Below are positions 38,301 to 45,460 of a stretch of 45,460 bases of DNA, piece after piece; the stretch's first letter is position 1; each line of letters begins with the position of its first letter. Under the pieces are notes generated by a model. The model saw only the letters and a program-made list of their open reading frames with translations. It searched no databases and was not told the origin of the DNA. The DNA is from a virus. The stretch is taken from the IMG/VR virus record IMGVR_UViG_3300020000_000028, positions 1 to 45,460 of that record; one strand, written 5' to 3'. A program made the position numbers and the translations under genes.

Positions 38301-39083
38301 ATGGCAAAAATCTTAATTGCAGTAAACACACTTACAGCCGTAGACCAACTTGCATATTTGAATCACAATCAAATGTGGTATAGGCTTGGTAGATCTTATC
38401 CAGAACATGACTTTGCAATTTGTGCGCCACGTAGAATGTCAATTGACAACATGCGAAATTTTGCAGGCAAACATGCAGTAGAGTCTGATTTTGACTATTT
38501 ATTGTTTTTAGACGATGACGTTCTTACTCCCGTTCAAGTTAATCCGAACTGGTTGAGGAGAATGATTGACTACGATAAGGATGTGGTTGCTGGAGTCACA
38601 ATGATTCGTGGCTATCCTTATCATCCAATGATTTTCAGCTTCATTAAGCGCCAATTTAACAGTCTAGATACACATTTTATCGACAACTATAAAGAGCTTG
38701 CAAATGAAGCTGGGTTTTTGCAGTGTGACGCGATTGGATTTTCACTTTGTCTAATTAAAGTGGCGGTGTTAAGGAAGATCTCAAAGCCATTCTTCATTAC
38801 AGGAGTAAACCATACTGAAGATGTTTACTTCTGCAATAAGATGAGATCTGAGATTCCTGGAAGTCAAGTTTGGGTAGATACGCGATGCGAAACTGCACAC
38901 ATTCTCGGATCTGATATTATAATGCCCCTTAATGTTGAAGCTCGAAAGAAATTCGATGAGGATGAAAATCCGGGGCTAAAAGAAGCAGTCCAACGAGAAG
39001 AGTTACGCCAGCCTATTATCGATCCAAAGGTGTTTGGTAAACGAAGTTATGAAGAAGTTGTCATAAAGGAGACTTGGGGATGA
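38301..39083 (+). CDS. GT-A-fold glycosyltransferase-like protein
   Basis: The 260-residue protein has YLLFLDDDVL with D71DD73, the metal-binding DxD region. HTEDVYFCNKM near residue 168 is a typical acceptor/ED motif of GT-A enzymes. It resembles family-2-like or Anp1-like transferases. Its place among structural genes suggests it sugar-coats a virion protein or alters the host surface. Donor and acceptor are unknown. Confidence 0.8.
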   Translation: MAKILIAVNTLTAVDQLAYLNHNQMWYRLGRSYPEHDFAICAPRRMSIDNMRNFAGKHAVESDFDYLLFLDDDVLTPVQVNPNWLRRMIDYDKDVVAGVTMIRGYPYHPMIFSFIKRQFNSLDTHFIDNYKELANEAGFLQCDAIGFSLCLIKVAVLRKISKPFFITGVNHTEDVYFCNKMRSEIPGSQVWVDTRCETAHILGSDIIMPLNVEARKKFDEDENPGLKEAVQREELRQPIIDPKVFGKRSYEEVVIKETWG

Positions 39084-39304
39084 AAAGAGCATTAACAAAT
39101 TGGAAGACTGGTTTAGCAGCAATTATTGTTGCTGTTGGAACTTTTGGACCTTACACTGGGTTTATTAATGAAAAACAAGCACAATTGATTCTTGGCGCAG
39201 GCGCAACTTTCGGACTTCTTAAAGCAAAGGACGACAATGTCACCGGCGGCACAAAAGTGGACCCGAAAGATACTTCTGGTGTAACGGTAGCCCCTAAAAA
39301 TTAG
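39080..39304 (+). CDS. Small membrane or membrane-associated protein (74 aa)
   Basis: ATG 39080 follows AAAGGAG and overlaps the glycosyltransferase end. The 74-residue product has one hydrophobic stretch (GLAAIIVAVGTFGPYTG), a second weaker one near residues 37-48 and a polar Thr/Lys tail. A holin or a virion membrane-linked role is possible. Confidence 0.55.
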   Translation: MKRALTNWKTGLAAIIVAVGTFGPYTGFINEKQAQLILGAGATFGLLKAKDDNVTGGTKVDPKDTSGVTVAPKN

Positions 39305-39306
39305 TA

Positions 39307-39936
39307 ATGGCGACAAGAGATTCATTGGCGGCGGATATAAGGGATAACCTGGAAGATGCCGGGGTTACTTTTTATTCCGCCGCAGACGTAAATGATGCGA
39401 TTCAAGATGCCTACGATGATATCGCAGTTATCTCAGGCTGCATTCAGAAAAGTGCAACCATCAACTTCACATCTTTACTATCGTATTACGACTTTAGGAG
39501 TCTTATTTCTGATTATTTTGCTGTTGTTGCTATATTCAATAATAACACCAATCGTTGGCTTTATCCGGATACACGTCGCTCCTTTGATAAAATCCGTTTT
39601 GACTGGGAATTAATGGAAGGTCAGCCATACATGTTTTGTCCAATTGATTCAAAGCGAGTGGCCATTACACCTCGAATGACGATTGGGTCTGGAAACATGA
39701 CTGTATATTACAGAGCTACAGCAGACACTTTAGGTGCTACTGATACTCCACAAATTCATGTTGACATGACGACTTTGATTGAACATTACGTTACAGCCGA
39801 TCTTTTGGATCAAATGCAGGAATACATCAAGGCTGATGCATGGTTTCAGAAATATTTTGATGGCCTAATGGAATACAAACTTCGCATTGGGCGGCTGGCA
39901 TTAAGCGACTATCTACCACAATTACAGGTGAGATAA
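39307..39936 (+). CDS. Head-tail adaptor protein
   Basis: The 209-residue protein begins with an adaptor-like helical start (RDSLAADIRDNLEDAGVTFY; AADVNDAIQDAYDDI) and has a beta-rich central part (YYRATADTLGATDTPQIHV) with a helical end. This pattern is common in connector proteins after the capsid genes. Its stop overlaps the next ATG. Confidence 0.7.
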   Translation: MATRDSLAADIRDNLEDAGVTFYSAADVNDAIQDAYDDIAVISGCIQKSATINFTSLLSYYDFRSLISDYFAVVAIFNNNTNRWLYPDTRRSFDKIRFDWELMEGQPYMFCPIDSKRVAITPRMTIGSGNMTVYYRATADTLGATDTPQIHVDMTTLIEHYVTADLLDQMQEYIKADAWFQKYFDGLMEYKLRIGRLALSDYLPQLQVR

Positions 39937-40313
39937 TGTATACCTACGATCAAAGATCTGGACTATTTTTAAAGCCTAGCGGTGATGTTTTAACCACTGG
40001 GTATTCTGGTAGAGGATTAGGAAGAAATAATCCAATTTATCAAAATGTTAGGACTGTTGGTCCGGCGCCGAGAGGTTATTGCAAAATACTTCCTGGTGTA
40101 CAGCATGAAAAGCTAGGTCCAATTGCAATGCAGTTAGTGTATTTACAAGCAGACGGAACAGTTCTCAAATTGCTTAATGCTCGAACAGAATTCTTCATTC
40201 ATGGAGATAATGCAGCCAATGATGCCTCTCATGGTTGTATCATAGCCAATCGAACCGCAAGAGAGTATATCAATACGAATTTAGAGATTGATAGTTTACT
40301 TGAGATTGTTTAA
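39936..40313 (+). CDS. DUF2778/L,D-transpeptidase-like cell-wall protein
   Basis: The 125-residue protein has the catalytic motif of YkuD-type or DUF2778 (Tlde1-like) enzymes: H89GDN, then S98HGC101, with the Cys as nucleophile. The N-terminal part reads YDQRSGLFLKPSGDVLTTGY, which is the usual start of DUF2778 domains. These enzymes cut or exchange peptidoglycan cross-links. Sitting between two connector genes, it is probably virion-associated and may open the wall locally during entry. It is also the only visible peptidoglycan enzyme. Confidence 0.75.
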   Translation: MYTYDQRSGLFLKPSGDVLTTGYSGRGLGRNNPIYQNVRTVGPAPRGYCKILPGVQHEKLGPIAMQLVYLQADGTVLKLLNARTEFFIHGDNAANDASHGCIIANRTAREYINTNLEIDSLLEIV

Positions 40314-40957
40314 TGCCCATTTGGACAGCGGCGACAATAAATCGGTTCACGGCAGAAGGCGAGTCAGAAATTGCTTCTGTGGTGAAATGTGTTAAAGAGC
40401 GAGTTGCTTTAGATATCGTTGCTACTACTGCGACTTATGTATTACCTGACGATTGCATAGACATCACAAGAATAACTTGGAAAGGGATTAAAATTGATCC
40501 TTTTTCAGCAAGGGATTATCATGATCTCAATGACACTTCTCGTACTGCTTCTAGACCAGAAGGTTACATTTTTAACCAACAAGGACGTAATACTATCAGG
40601 TTTCATCCCGTGCCTGATAGTAGTATTGCTACTATTGGTTCTAACCTTTGGGGGTCGGAAATAGGTAATCGAGTAATCGTTGAATACAATCAAATTGGAA
40701 CTCTTCCAGATTATATTCGGCGCAGAATGATTAAGTACTTCGTTCTTGAACGCTGCTTCAGAATGGAAGGTGATGGACAGAATTTGAAGTGTGCAGCAAA
40801 GATGTTAAAGCGGTATCAATCTTATACTGAAATTTTCAAAAAAGCCTACCACGAAACATTCATCGCAAAGTTTCCGCAACTTTCACCAACTTCCGGAAGA
40901 TCTGTTATGGCCGGACCAGTTTTACCCTCAAGATTTGGTGAGTCTGCGGAGATTTAA
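40313..40957 (+). CDS. Tail adaptor/connector protein
   Basis: The 214-residue protein has an adaptor-type start (WTAATINRFTAEGESEIASV), then a beta section with VLPDDCIDITRITWKGIKID and FNQQGRNTIRFHPVPD, and a helical end. Similar proteins cap the portal of podoviruses. It overlaps the preceding stop by one base. Confidence 0.68.
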   Translation: MPIWTAATINRFTAEGESEIASVVKCVKERVALDIVATTATYVLPDDCIDITRITWKGIKIDPFSARDYHDLNDTSRTASRPEGYIFNQQGRNTIRFHPVPDSSIATIGSNLWGSEIGNRVIVEYNQIGTLPDYIRRRMIKYFVLERCFRMEGDGQNLKCAAKMLKRYQSYTEIFKKAYHETFIAKFPQLSPTSGRSVMAGPVLPSRFGESAEI

Positions 40958-40959
40958 CT

Positions 40960-42336
40960 TTGGCACTACCAGCATTATCAAAATGGTTAGTTAGATCAGA
41001 CGGTAACGACCTCAATGGCGGAGGATTTGTTACAGGTGCGTCTGGAACTGATTTTTCAAATCAGGCTTCTCCTCAACTTTCAAATACTGACCTTGTAATT
41101 GACGCAAATAATACAAAAATATCTTCTGCTGGCTCTCCTTTTGGGGCTACTTCAGTCGGTAATTTTGTTCAGATAAGCGCCGGAACTAATTTTACAACTG
41201 GATTTTATCAAATTACTGCTGTTGTTGGCGCGCTAGCTACTTTAGATCGGGCTTGTGGAACTGCCGGAGCAACGGGCGGAACATTCAGGATGGGTGGAGG
41301 ATTACTTACACTAGCTAAGAATCTTACTTCCCTTGTTGCAGAAAATAGAACATATGTAAAAGCTGGAACGTATACAATAACTGCAACTCTCTCGATTCCT
41401 GCATCTATTACAGGAGGGTTAACTTGGGAAGGGTTTGGAACTACGCCTGGTGATCTTGGGACACGTCCTCTAATTACAACAGCAACAAATAGCACGAAAT
41501 TATTTACACCAGCCAATCAAAGTACTCCATACAAGATTCTTAACATTGACATGTCAAATACTGCTGGGACTAGAGCAGAGGCATTAATCGCCTCTACAAG
41601 TAATCCTGGCCCCTTAGTCATTCTTGAAAAATGTATTCTTGATGGGTTCTCAGTTGCAATACGCGGAGATTTTAATGGAGATTATTACTTTTCTCCCCTT
41701 GTTTTAATTGGGGTTGAGATTAAGAATTCTACAAGTCATGCTATTTTCCAGAATGGTGATCTTTTGTGTTACGACTGTTACATTCATGATAATACTGGTA
41801 ATGGAATCTTTAGTGATTCTAATAACCAGGGATTGTCGATGAAAGTTTTTTTGCACACTAGAGTTGTTAGAAATGCTTATGGTATAGATCAGGCAGCACT
41901 TCACTTTACATCAACTTTAATTTTAATTAATAGTATTTTTCACGCCAATACTAATGACGGTGTAAGGACTACAGTAGCCACTTTACTCAATTTAATTCTT
42001 ATCAATAATTTATTTACAGATAATGGAGGGTATGGATTTAATTCCTCTTCTGTTCCACAAGTTTTTACAAGTTTAAATAACGCTTATCGGAATAATACAA
42101 CTGCGGCAAGGAATAATCTAGCCGCTGGAACTAATGACATTACATTATCTGCTGATCCTTATACAAATGCGGCTGGAAACGATTATACTCTTAATGCTAC
42201 TGCTGGTGGTGGGGCAGCTTTAAGAAGTGCTGGGTATCCTGCTTCAATTGATGTTGGTGCATTTCAAGCATTAATTTCAGGTGGTGGTGGAGGAATGAAA
42301 ATTCATCCTGGAATGTCTGGCGGATTAAGAGGATAA
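40960..42336 (+). CDS. Tail spike with right-handed beta-helix
   Basis: The 458-residue protein begins at a TTG (40960) after GGAG. It starts LVRSDGNDLNGGGFV, a common opening of parallel beta-helix repeat proteins. Many short rungs follow, with N-rich stacks such as AIFQNGDLLCYDCYIHDNTG and LILINSIFHANTNDGV. The end holds IDVGAFQ and a Gly-rich tail. It probably recognises or degrades surface polysaccharide. No catalytic Asp/Glu pair can be assigned by eye. Confidence 0.78.
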   Translation: MALPALSKWLVRSDGNDLNGGGFVTGASGTDFSNQASPQLSNTDLVIDANNTKISSAGSPFGATSVGNFVQISAGTNFTTGFYQITAVVGALATLDRACGTAGATGGTFRMGGGLLTLAKNLTSLVAENRTYVKAGTYTITATLSIPASITGGLTWEGFGTTPGDLGTRPLITTATNSTKLFTPANQSTPYKILNIDMSNTAGTRAEALIASTSNPGPLVILEKCILDGFSVAIRGDFNGDYYFSPLVLIGVEIKNSTSHAIFQNGDLLCYDCYIHDNTGNGIFSDSNNQGLSMKVFLHTRVVRNAYGIDQAALHFTSTLILINSIFHANTNDGVRTTVATLLNLILINNLFTDNGGYGFNSSSVPQVFTSLNNAYRNNTTAARNNLAAGTNDITLSADPYTNAAGNDYTLNATAGGGAALRSAGYPASIDVGAFQALISGGGGGMKIHPGMSGGLRG

Positions 42337-42337
42337 T

Positions 42338-43519
42338 ATGAAACAGACAATTAAGAAAGGCTCAACAAGTGTTTCACTTTATCTTTTTATCCAAGACTCA
42401 TCATCTACTACTGGTGCCGGATTAACAGGATTAGTCTTTAATACGGCATCTTTAACAGGATATTATGTTAGACCATTAGCCGCAGCAGTTTCAATTACAC
42501 TTGCTACTTTAGCTGCTGCAACTTCTGCATTTTCTTCTGGTGGATTTAAAGAGGTAGACGCCACTAATATGCCTGGAATTTATCGATTTGATATTCCAGA
42601 TGCTGCAATTGCAACAGGAGTCAATGGAGTGGTTGTAATGCTAAAGGGGGCAGCAAATATGGCTCCTTTAACTCTTGAACTTGAATTAGTGGCTTATGAC
42701 CCCCAAGCGGCGACCAATTTAGGGTTGAGCAATTTAGATGTTGTTTCAAGTACTTTGGCAACGGCAGCTAATTTAGCGACTGCTAAAACTGCAATTGATG
42801 CAATTAAAACCGTCGTTGACGCAGTTAAGGTTACGACTGACAAATTTGTCTTTACAATTACAAATAAAGTAGATGCAGGAATTGTTTCAGCAGCGTCGTT
42901 TACACAGGCAGCGGCGGACAAAGTTTGGGATACTACAGCAAGAACACTTACAGCATTTGGATTTACGGTTTCTGCTAATGTGGCAGATAAGACTGGATTC
43001 AGCTTAAGTACTGCTGGAATATTAGCAATGTGGCATCAATTGACTTCAGCGATTGCAACTGCTGGATCGATTGGAAAACTTATTAAGGATAACTTAGATG
43101 CGGCTATATCTTCGAGGGCATCTCAAACCTCAGTCGATACGATTGACGACTTTGTTGACAGCGAAGTTGGGGCGATCAAAGCAAAAACAGATCAGATTAC
43201 GTTTACTGGTGGGAAAGTGGACGCTGTTATTAGTGCTGCGGTCACAGTCGGCACAAACAATGATAAATCTGGGTATGCTCTTTCGTCCGCTGGCGTTGAT
43301 GCTATTCTTGATGATGCTCCTTCGGCACAACTAGCAGCCGTACCAAATACGACAAGTTCTTTACGGCAGATGATTCAATTCATCTTTAGTTATTTGAGAA
43401 ATAAGAGAACAGTCACCGCGACTACTGAAACGCTTTTTAAAGAAGATGCTTCGTCAACTTTAGGGACTGCAACTTTAAGTGATAGCTCTGGAACTGTCAC
43501 TAAGGGCGAGATGGATTAA
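42338..43519 (+). CDS. Tail fibre with coiled-coil stalk
   Basis: The 393-residue protein has a beta-domain (residues 1-125, including NMPGIYRFDIPDAAIATGVN) and an Ala/Lys/Asp heptad-rich stalk from about 130 on (LATAKTAIDAIKTVVDAVKV; EVGAIKAKTDQI). The end is LGTATLSDSSGTVTKGEMD. This layout is frequent in phage fibres. It starts two bases after the spike stop. Confidence 0.7.
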   Translation: MKQTIKKGSTSVSLYLFIQDSSSTTGAGLTGLVFNTASLTGYYVRPLAAAVSITLATLAAATSAFSSGGFKEVDATNMPGIYRFDIPDAAIATGVNGVVVMLKGAANMAPLTLELELVAYDPQAATNLGLSNLDVVSSTLATAANLATAKTAIDAIKTVVDAVKVTTDKFVFTITNKVDAGIVSAASFTQAAADKVWDTTARTLTAFGFTVSANVADKTGFSLSTAGILAMWHQLTSAIATAGSIGKLIKDNLDAAISSRASQTSVDTIDDFVDSEVGAIKAKTDQITFTGGKVDAVISAAVTVGTNNDKSGYALSSAGVDAILDDAPSAQLAAVPNTTSSLRQMIQFIFSYLRNKRTVTATTETLFKEDASSTLGTATLSDSSGTVTKGEMD

Positions 43520-43761
43520 TGCGGGTTTGGATTCTCAACGCTCCTAATGGAGTACTAACAACAGGTGCAAAACAGCAAATTGCACTCGGGCTGACACTTA
43601 CATCAGCTTTGACTTCAGACGAGGCATTTGAGAATTATCTACGTCGATATCTTAGCGATCCAACTTCAATTGAAGCAATTGGTCCAAGTCAAAACGTAGC
43701 GGCAGGAACAGAAGATGCGGATAGTTTATATATCCGTAGATATTTGGGAGATCCAGTTTAG
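43519..43761 (+). CDS. Small tail-region protein (80 aa)
   Basis: The 80-residue product overlaps the preceding stop by one base. It contains two similar short blocks ending in NYLRRYLSDPT and LYIRRYLGDPV, which look like internal duplicates. A fibre accessory is likely. Confidence 0.6.
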   Translation: MRVWILNAPNGVLTTGAKQQIALGLTLTSALTSDEAFENYLRRYLSDPTSIEAIGPSQNVAAGTEDADSLYIRRYLGDPV

Positions 43762-43770
43762 GAAATTACG

Positions 43771-44301
43771 ATGCCAATCACTGTTGCATATACTTACGAC
43801 ACACTAGGTAATGTTGTTCTTGCGCTTACCGAAAGTGCCGTTGATACTTTCGGAGCAAATGGTGCTCTTTCTCTTTCATCAGTTTCATTTACTGGTGCTC
43901 CAATTACTGGAGGAACAGCCACTACAAATGTTCCTTTAATTCTCATTTCTCCTGCGGGACAAGCAGTTTCAACGTCTTGGAATACTAATGGAACTTTTCT
44001 TGGATTCAATTCAACTTCTGGTTGGACTGGAAATTTTATTGATTGCCAAAAGAATGGAGTTTCTCAATTTCGGGTTTCTCAAACTGGCTGCTTAGTTGTT
44101 GGATCAGGAGGATTAACTGTAACAAATGGAGCAAATCTTGGAGTATTATGTCAGGCTACGCTATTTAGACTTACTGCGCTTTTAACCCCTGCAACAGCGG
44201 CAGCCACAGGAACACTTGGCGACATGAAGTATGACACAGGATTCATTTACATTTGTACAGCAACTGATACTTGGAAAAGGGTGGCAATTGCAACATGGTA
44301 A
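43771..44301 (+). CDS. Fibre-type protein with C-terminal assembly motif
   Basis: The 176-residue protein is Thr/Gly/Ser-rich and ends TLGDMKYDTGFIYICTATDT and WKRVAIATW. This C-terminal segment is common in short phage fibres and head-fibre tips. GGAAA precedes the ATG. It probably contributes to receptor binding. Confidence 0.7.
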   Translation: MPITVAYTYDTLGNVVLALTESAVDTFGANGALSLSSVSFTGAPITGGTATTNVPLILISPAGQAVSTSWNTNGTFLGFNSTSGWTGNFIDCQKNGVSQFRVSQTGCLVVGSGGLTVTNGANLGVLCQATLFRLTALLTPATAAATGTLGDMKYDTGFIYICTATDTWKRVAIATW

Positions 44302-44492
44302 AAATTAACAAAAATGAACTATCAGAATTACAGAGCTTTAACAAAGCATTAAAACTAGCAATTGAAAGACAGGAATTAGAACAAGCAAGAATGACTGCTT
44401 TCGTTCTTGGGGCGTTTGACAAATACAAAATTGATCGTCAAGAGTATGGACTTAATCCTGAAACTGGTGAATTTGTTAAGAAGCAAAAATAA
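44295..44492 (+). CDS. Small helical protein (65 aa)
   Basis: The ATG at 44295 overlaps the end of the fibre gene; longer starts overlap it further. The helical, charged product (ELSELQSFNKALKLAIERQE) could be a chaperone or capsid-interior protein. Its stop overlaps the next ATG. Confidence 0.58.
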   Translation: MVKINKNELSELQSFNKALKLAIERQELEQARMTAFVLGAFDKYKIDRQEYGLNPETGEFVKKQK

Positions 44493-45274
44493 TGCCGATT
44501 TCAACATTTGGAACGATTGACGCGGTTGGTAGAGCTAAGGATTGGCTTTCCAATTTAAACGATAATGACATCGACGCATTTTCGGATTCCGTCGATCGTT
44601 CTGGAATTGTTGACGCTATACCTGGTGGTCAAATTGCCCATGCAATGATGCCTATGGCAGTGGCACCGGCCGGTAAAATGGCAGTCAAGTTAATTCAAAT
44701 GTTGAACAAGTCTAGGCTGGCGAAAGTTGCTTCTAAAATGCCTGCTTTTAGGTATCAAGAGGAGGCAGGAAAAGATTTTGCATCTCAAACTGGGCGCGGC
44801 TCAATTTTTGCGACTATTGGGAACATTGCTGATCGATTGCATCCCAACTACAATACAAATCGCCCTGGAGGCATTCCTGGTGAGGGTGGAAAGAATTTTG
44901 TAATGAAATCAATTGAGGCAGCTAACCCCCTCATGTTAGACCCTCAGCAAGAAGGAATAGGTGCAAATACAGTTAGAGCACTTAAAGGCGGAAAGTTCAC
45001 AGAAGATTTAACTTCAGCGCTAGCAAATGCTAAAAGTTCAGATGAAGCATTAGACATTGCACGTAAGTTTGGTAAGTTTAATAATGTTGAATTAAGGAAT
45101 TTAGCTCGACATACTGCAATGGATGCTGGTGCTCGCCCTGAACAGAATTTTAGTAGGATGGCTTTAATTCGCGACGCAATGGCAGCAAAAGAAGGTAAGT
45201 TCTACGGATTCGATTCTATTCTCCCTAACTTGAAGAATAAGGGCCAAGCATCTGAGATGATGATTTTAAAGTAA
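44492..45274 (+). CDS. Virion protein, unknown (260 aa)
   Basis: The 260-residue protein has a hydrophobic-helical middle (AHAMMPMAVAPAGKMAVKLI) and a Gly-rich stretch with NRPGGIPGEGGKNF. It lies between the fibre genes and the large tail protein. No motif of an enzyme is visible; an internal or tail role is likely. Confidence 0.6.
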   Translation: MPISTFGTIDAVGRAKDWLSNLNDNDIDAFSDSVDRSGIVDAIPGGQIAHAMMPMAVAPAGKMAVKLIQMLNKSRLAKVASKMPAFRYQEEAGKDFASQTGRGSIFATIGNIADRLHPNYNTNRPGGIPGEGGKNFVMKSIEAANPLMLDPQQEGIGANTVRALKGGKFTEDLTSALANAKSSDEALDIARKFGKFNNVELRNLARHTAMDAGARPEQNFSRMALIRDAMAAKEGKFYGFDSILPNLKNKGQASEMMILK

Positions 45275-45460
45275 TGAATACTCTAATCGTTAATGATTTT
45301 AAATCTGGATGGCGTCCATCGGATGACGATATTCGCGGGGCTAAAAATGGCCTTATGCGAATGGATAACATCCAACTAGATGAGCACGGTGCATTAACAT
45401 TGTGTCGTGGAACTCGTTTAGCTAATCCAGATACATTTCTTGGAGGCATTCATTCAATCT
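45274..45460 (+). CDS. N-terminal end of the large tail nozzle-like protein (continues at base 3)
   Basis: ATG 45274 overlaps the previous stop (TAATG). Reading on through the repeated end joins the frame at the window start exactly, adding 27 residues that begin NTLIVNDFKSGWRPSDDDIR. The frame runs off the window at 45460 only because the circle is cut here. Confidence 0.9.
   Translation, partial: MNTLIVNDFKSGWRPSDDDIRGAKNGLMRMDNIQLDEHGALTLCRGTRLANPDTFLGGIHSI
45320..45460. repeat. Terminal redundancy of the contig, right copy
   Basis: This is the same 141-base segment as 1-141 with two substitutions. See the left copy. Confidence 0.93.

Noticed and set aside
1-45460. tRNA genes, CRISPR arrays, integrase or insertion sequences
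   Set aside because: I looked through the gaps and found no T-loop pattern, regular direct-repeat array, recombinase or transposase motif.

Overview
The window is one complete or near-complete tailed-phage genome assembled as a circle. The first 141 bases and the last 141 bases are the same sequence with two mismatches (positions 7/45326 and 128/45447), so the unit genome is about 45.32 kb. One gene, the largest (about 1290 codons), is cut by the window ends: its first 27 codons lie at 45274 onward. Gene content points to a podovirus-like member of Caudoviricetes. There is a terminase, portal, scaffold, HK97-like capsid and decoration protein, and head-tail adaptors, with a beta-helix tail spike, fibres, a big nozzle-like protein and three internal (ejection) virion proteins. 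I see no tape-measure, tail-tube or sheath gene. No integrase, repressor, tRNA gene or CRISPR array was seen, so a lytic lifestyle is likely. The host cannot be named. Strong Shine-Dalgarno sites with ATG/GTG/TTG starts and TAA/TAG/TGA stops indicate a bacterium with the standard code. A phage-encoded membrane-anchored c-type cytochrome and an exported malectin-like protein are reminiscent of Planctomycetota, Verrucomicrobiota, Acidobacteriota or Bacteroidota, but that is only suggestive.

Layout. (1) Virion genes on the plus strand run from about 30.4 kb to the window end and continue across the junction to 10857. (2) A tightly packed minus-strand operon runs from 26271 down to 10847, with most genes overlapping by 1-4 bases. 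It holds replication and recombination genes: a UDG-like/DNA polymerase A fusion, a DUF3987-like ATPase, an SNF2-type helicase, a Cas4-like Fe-S PD-(D/E)XK nuclease, a Sak4-like ATPase and a DUF669-like partner. It also holds a HExxH protein, a secreted malectin-like protein and about twenty very small proteins, several with zinc-binding cysteine patterns, including a classical C2H2 finger. (3) A non-coding control region lies at 26.27-26.90 kb between the leftward operon and a rightward gene. (4) A second control region at 27.37-28.0 kb holds hairpins, a perfect palindrome and two tiny minus-strand genes with their own terminator. (5) A short rightward module at 28.0-30.25 kb encodes the cytochrome, a DUF1599-like protein and two holin-like membrane proteins.

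The most striking observations are two. First, the control region at 26358-26762 is a roughly 400-base dyad: two arrays of 11-bp iterons (consensus GGCACTACAGN) read outward in opposite directions with matching positions on both arms, around an A-rich centre. This looks like a replication origin combined with a divergent promoter switch. Second, the phage carries a CxxCH haem protein in the operon that also holds its likely lysis genes. Non-coding surprises include an 87-nt multi-hairpin element at 16286-16372 and a terminator that contains a promoter predicted to make a leaderless message at 38077.
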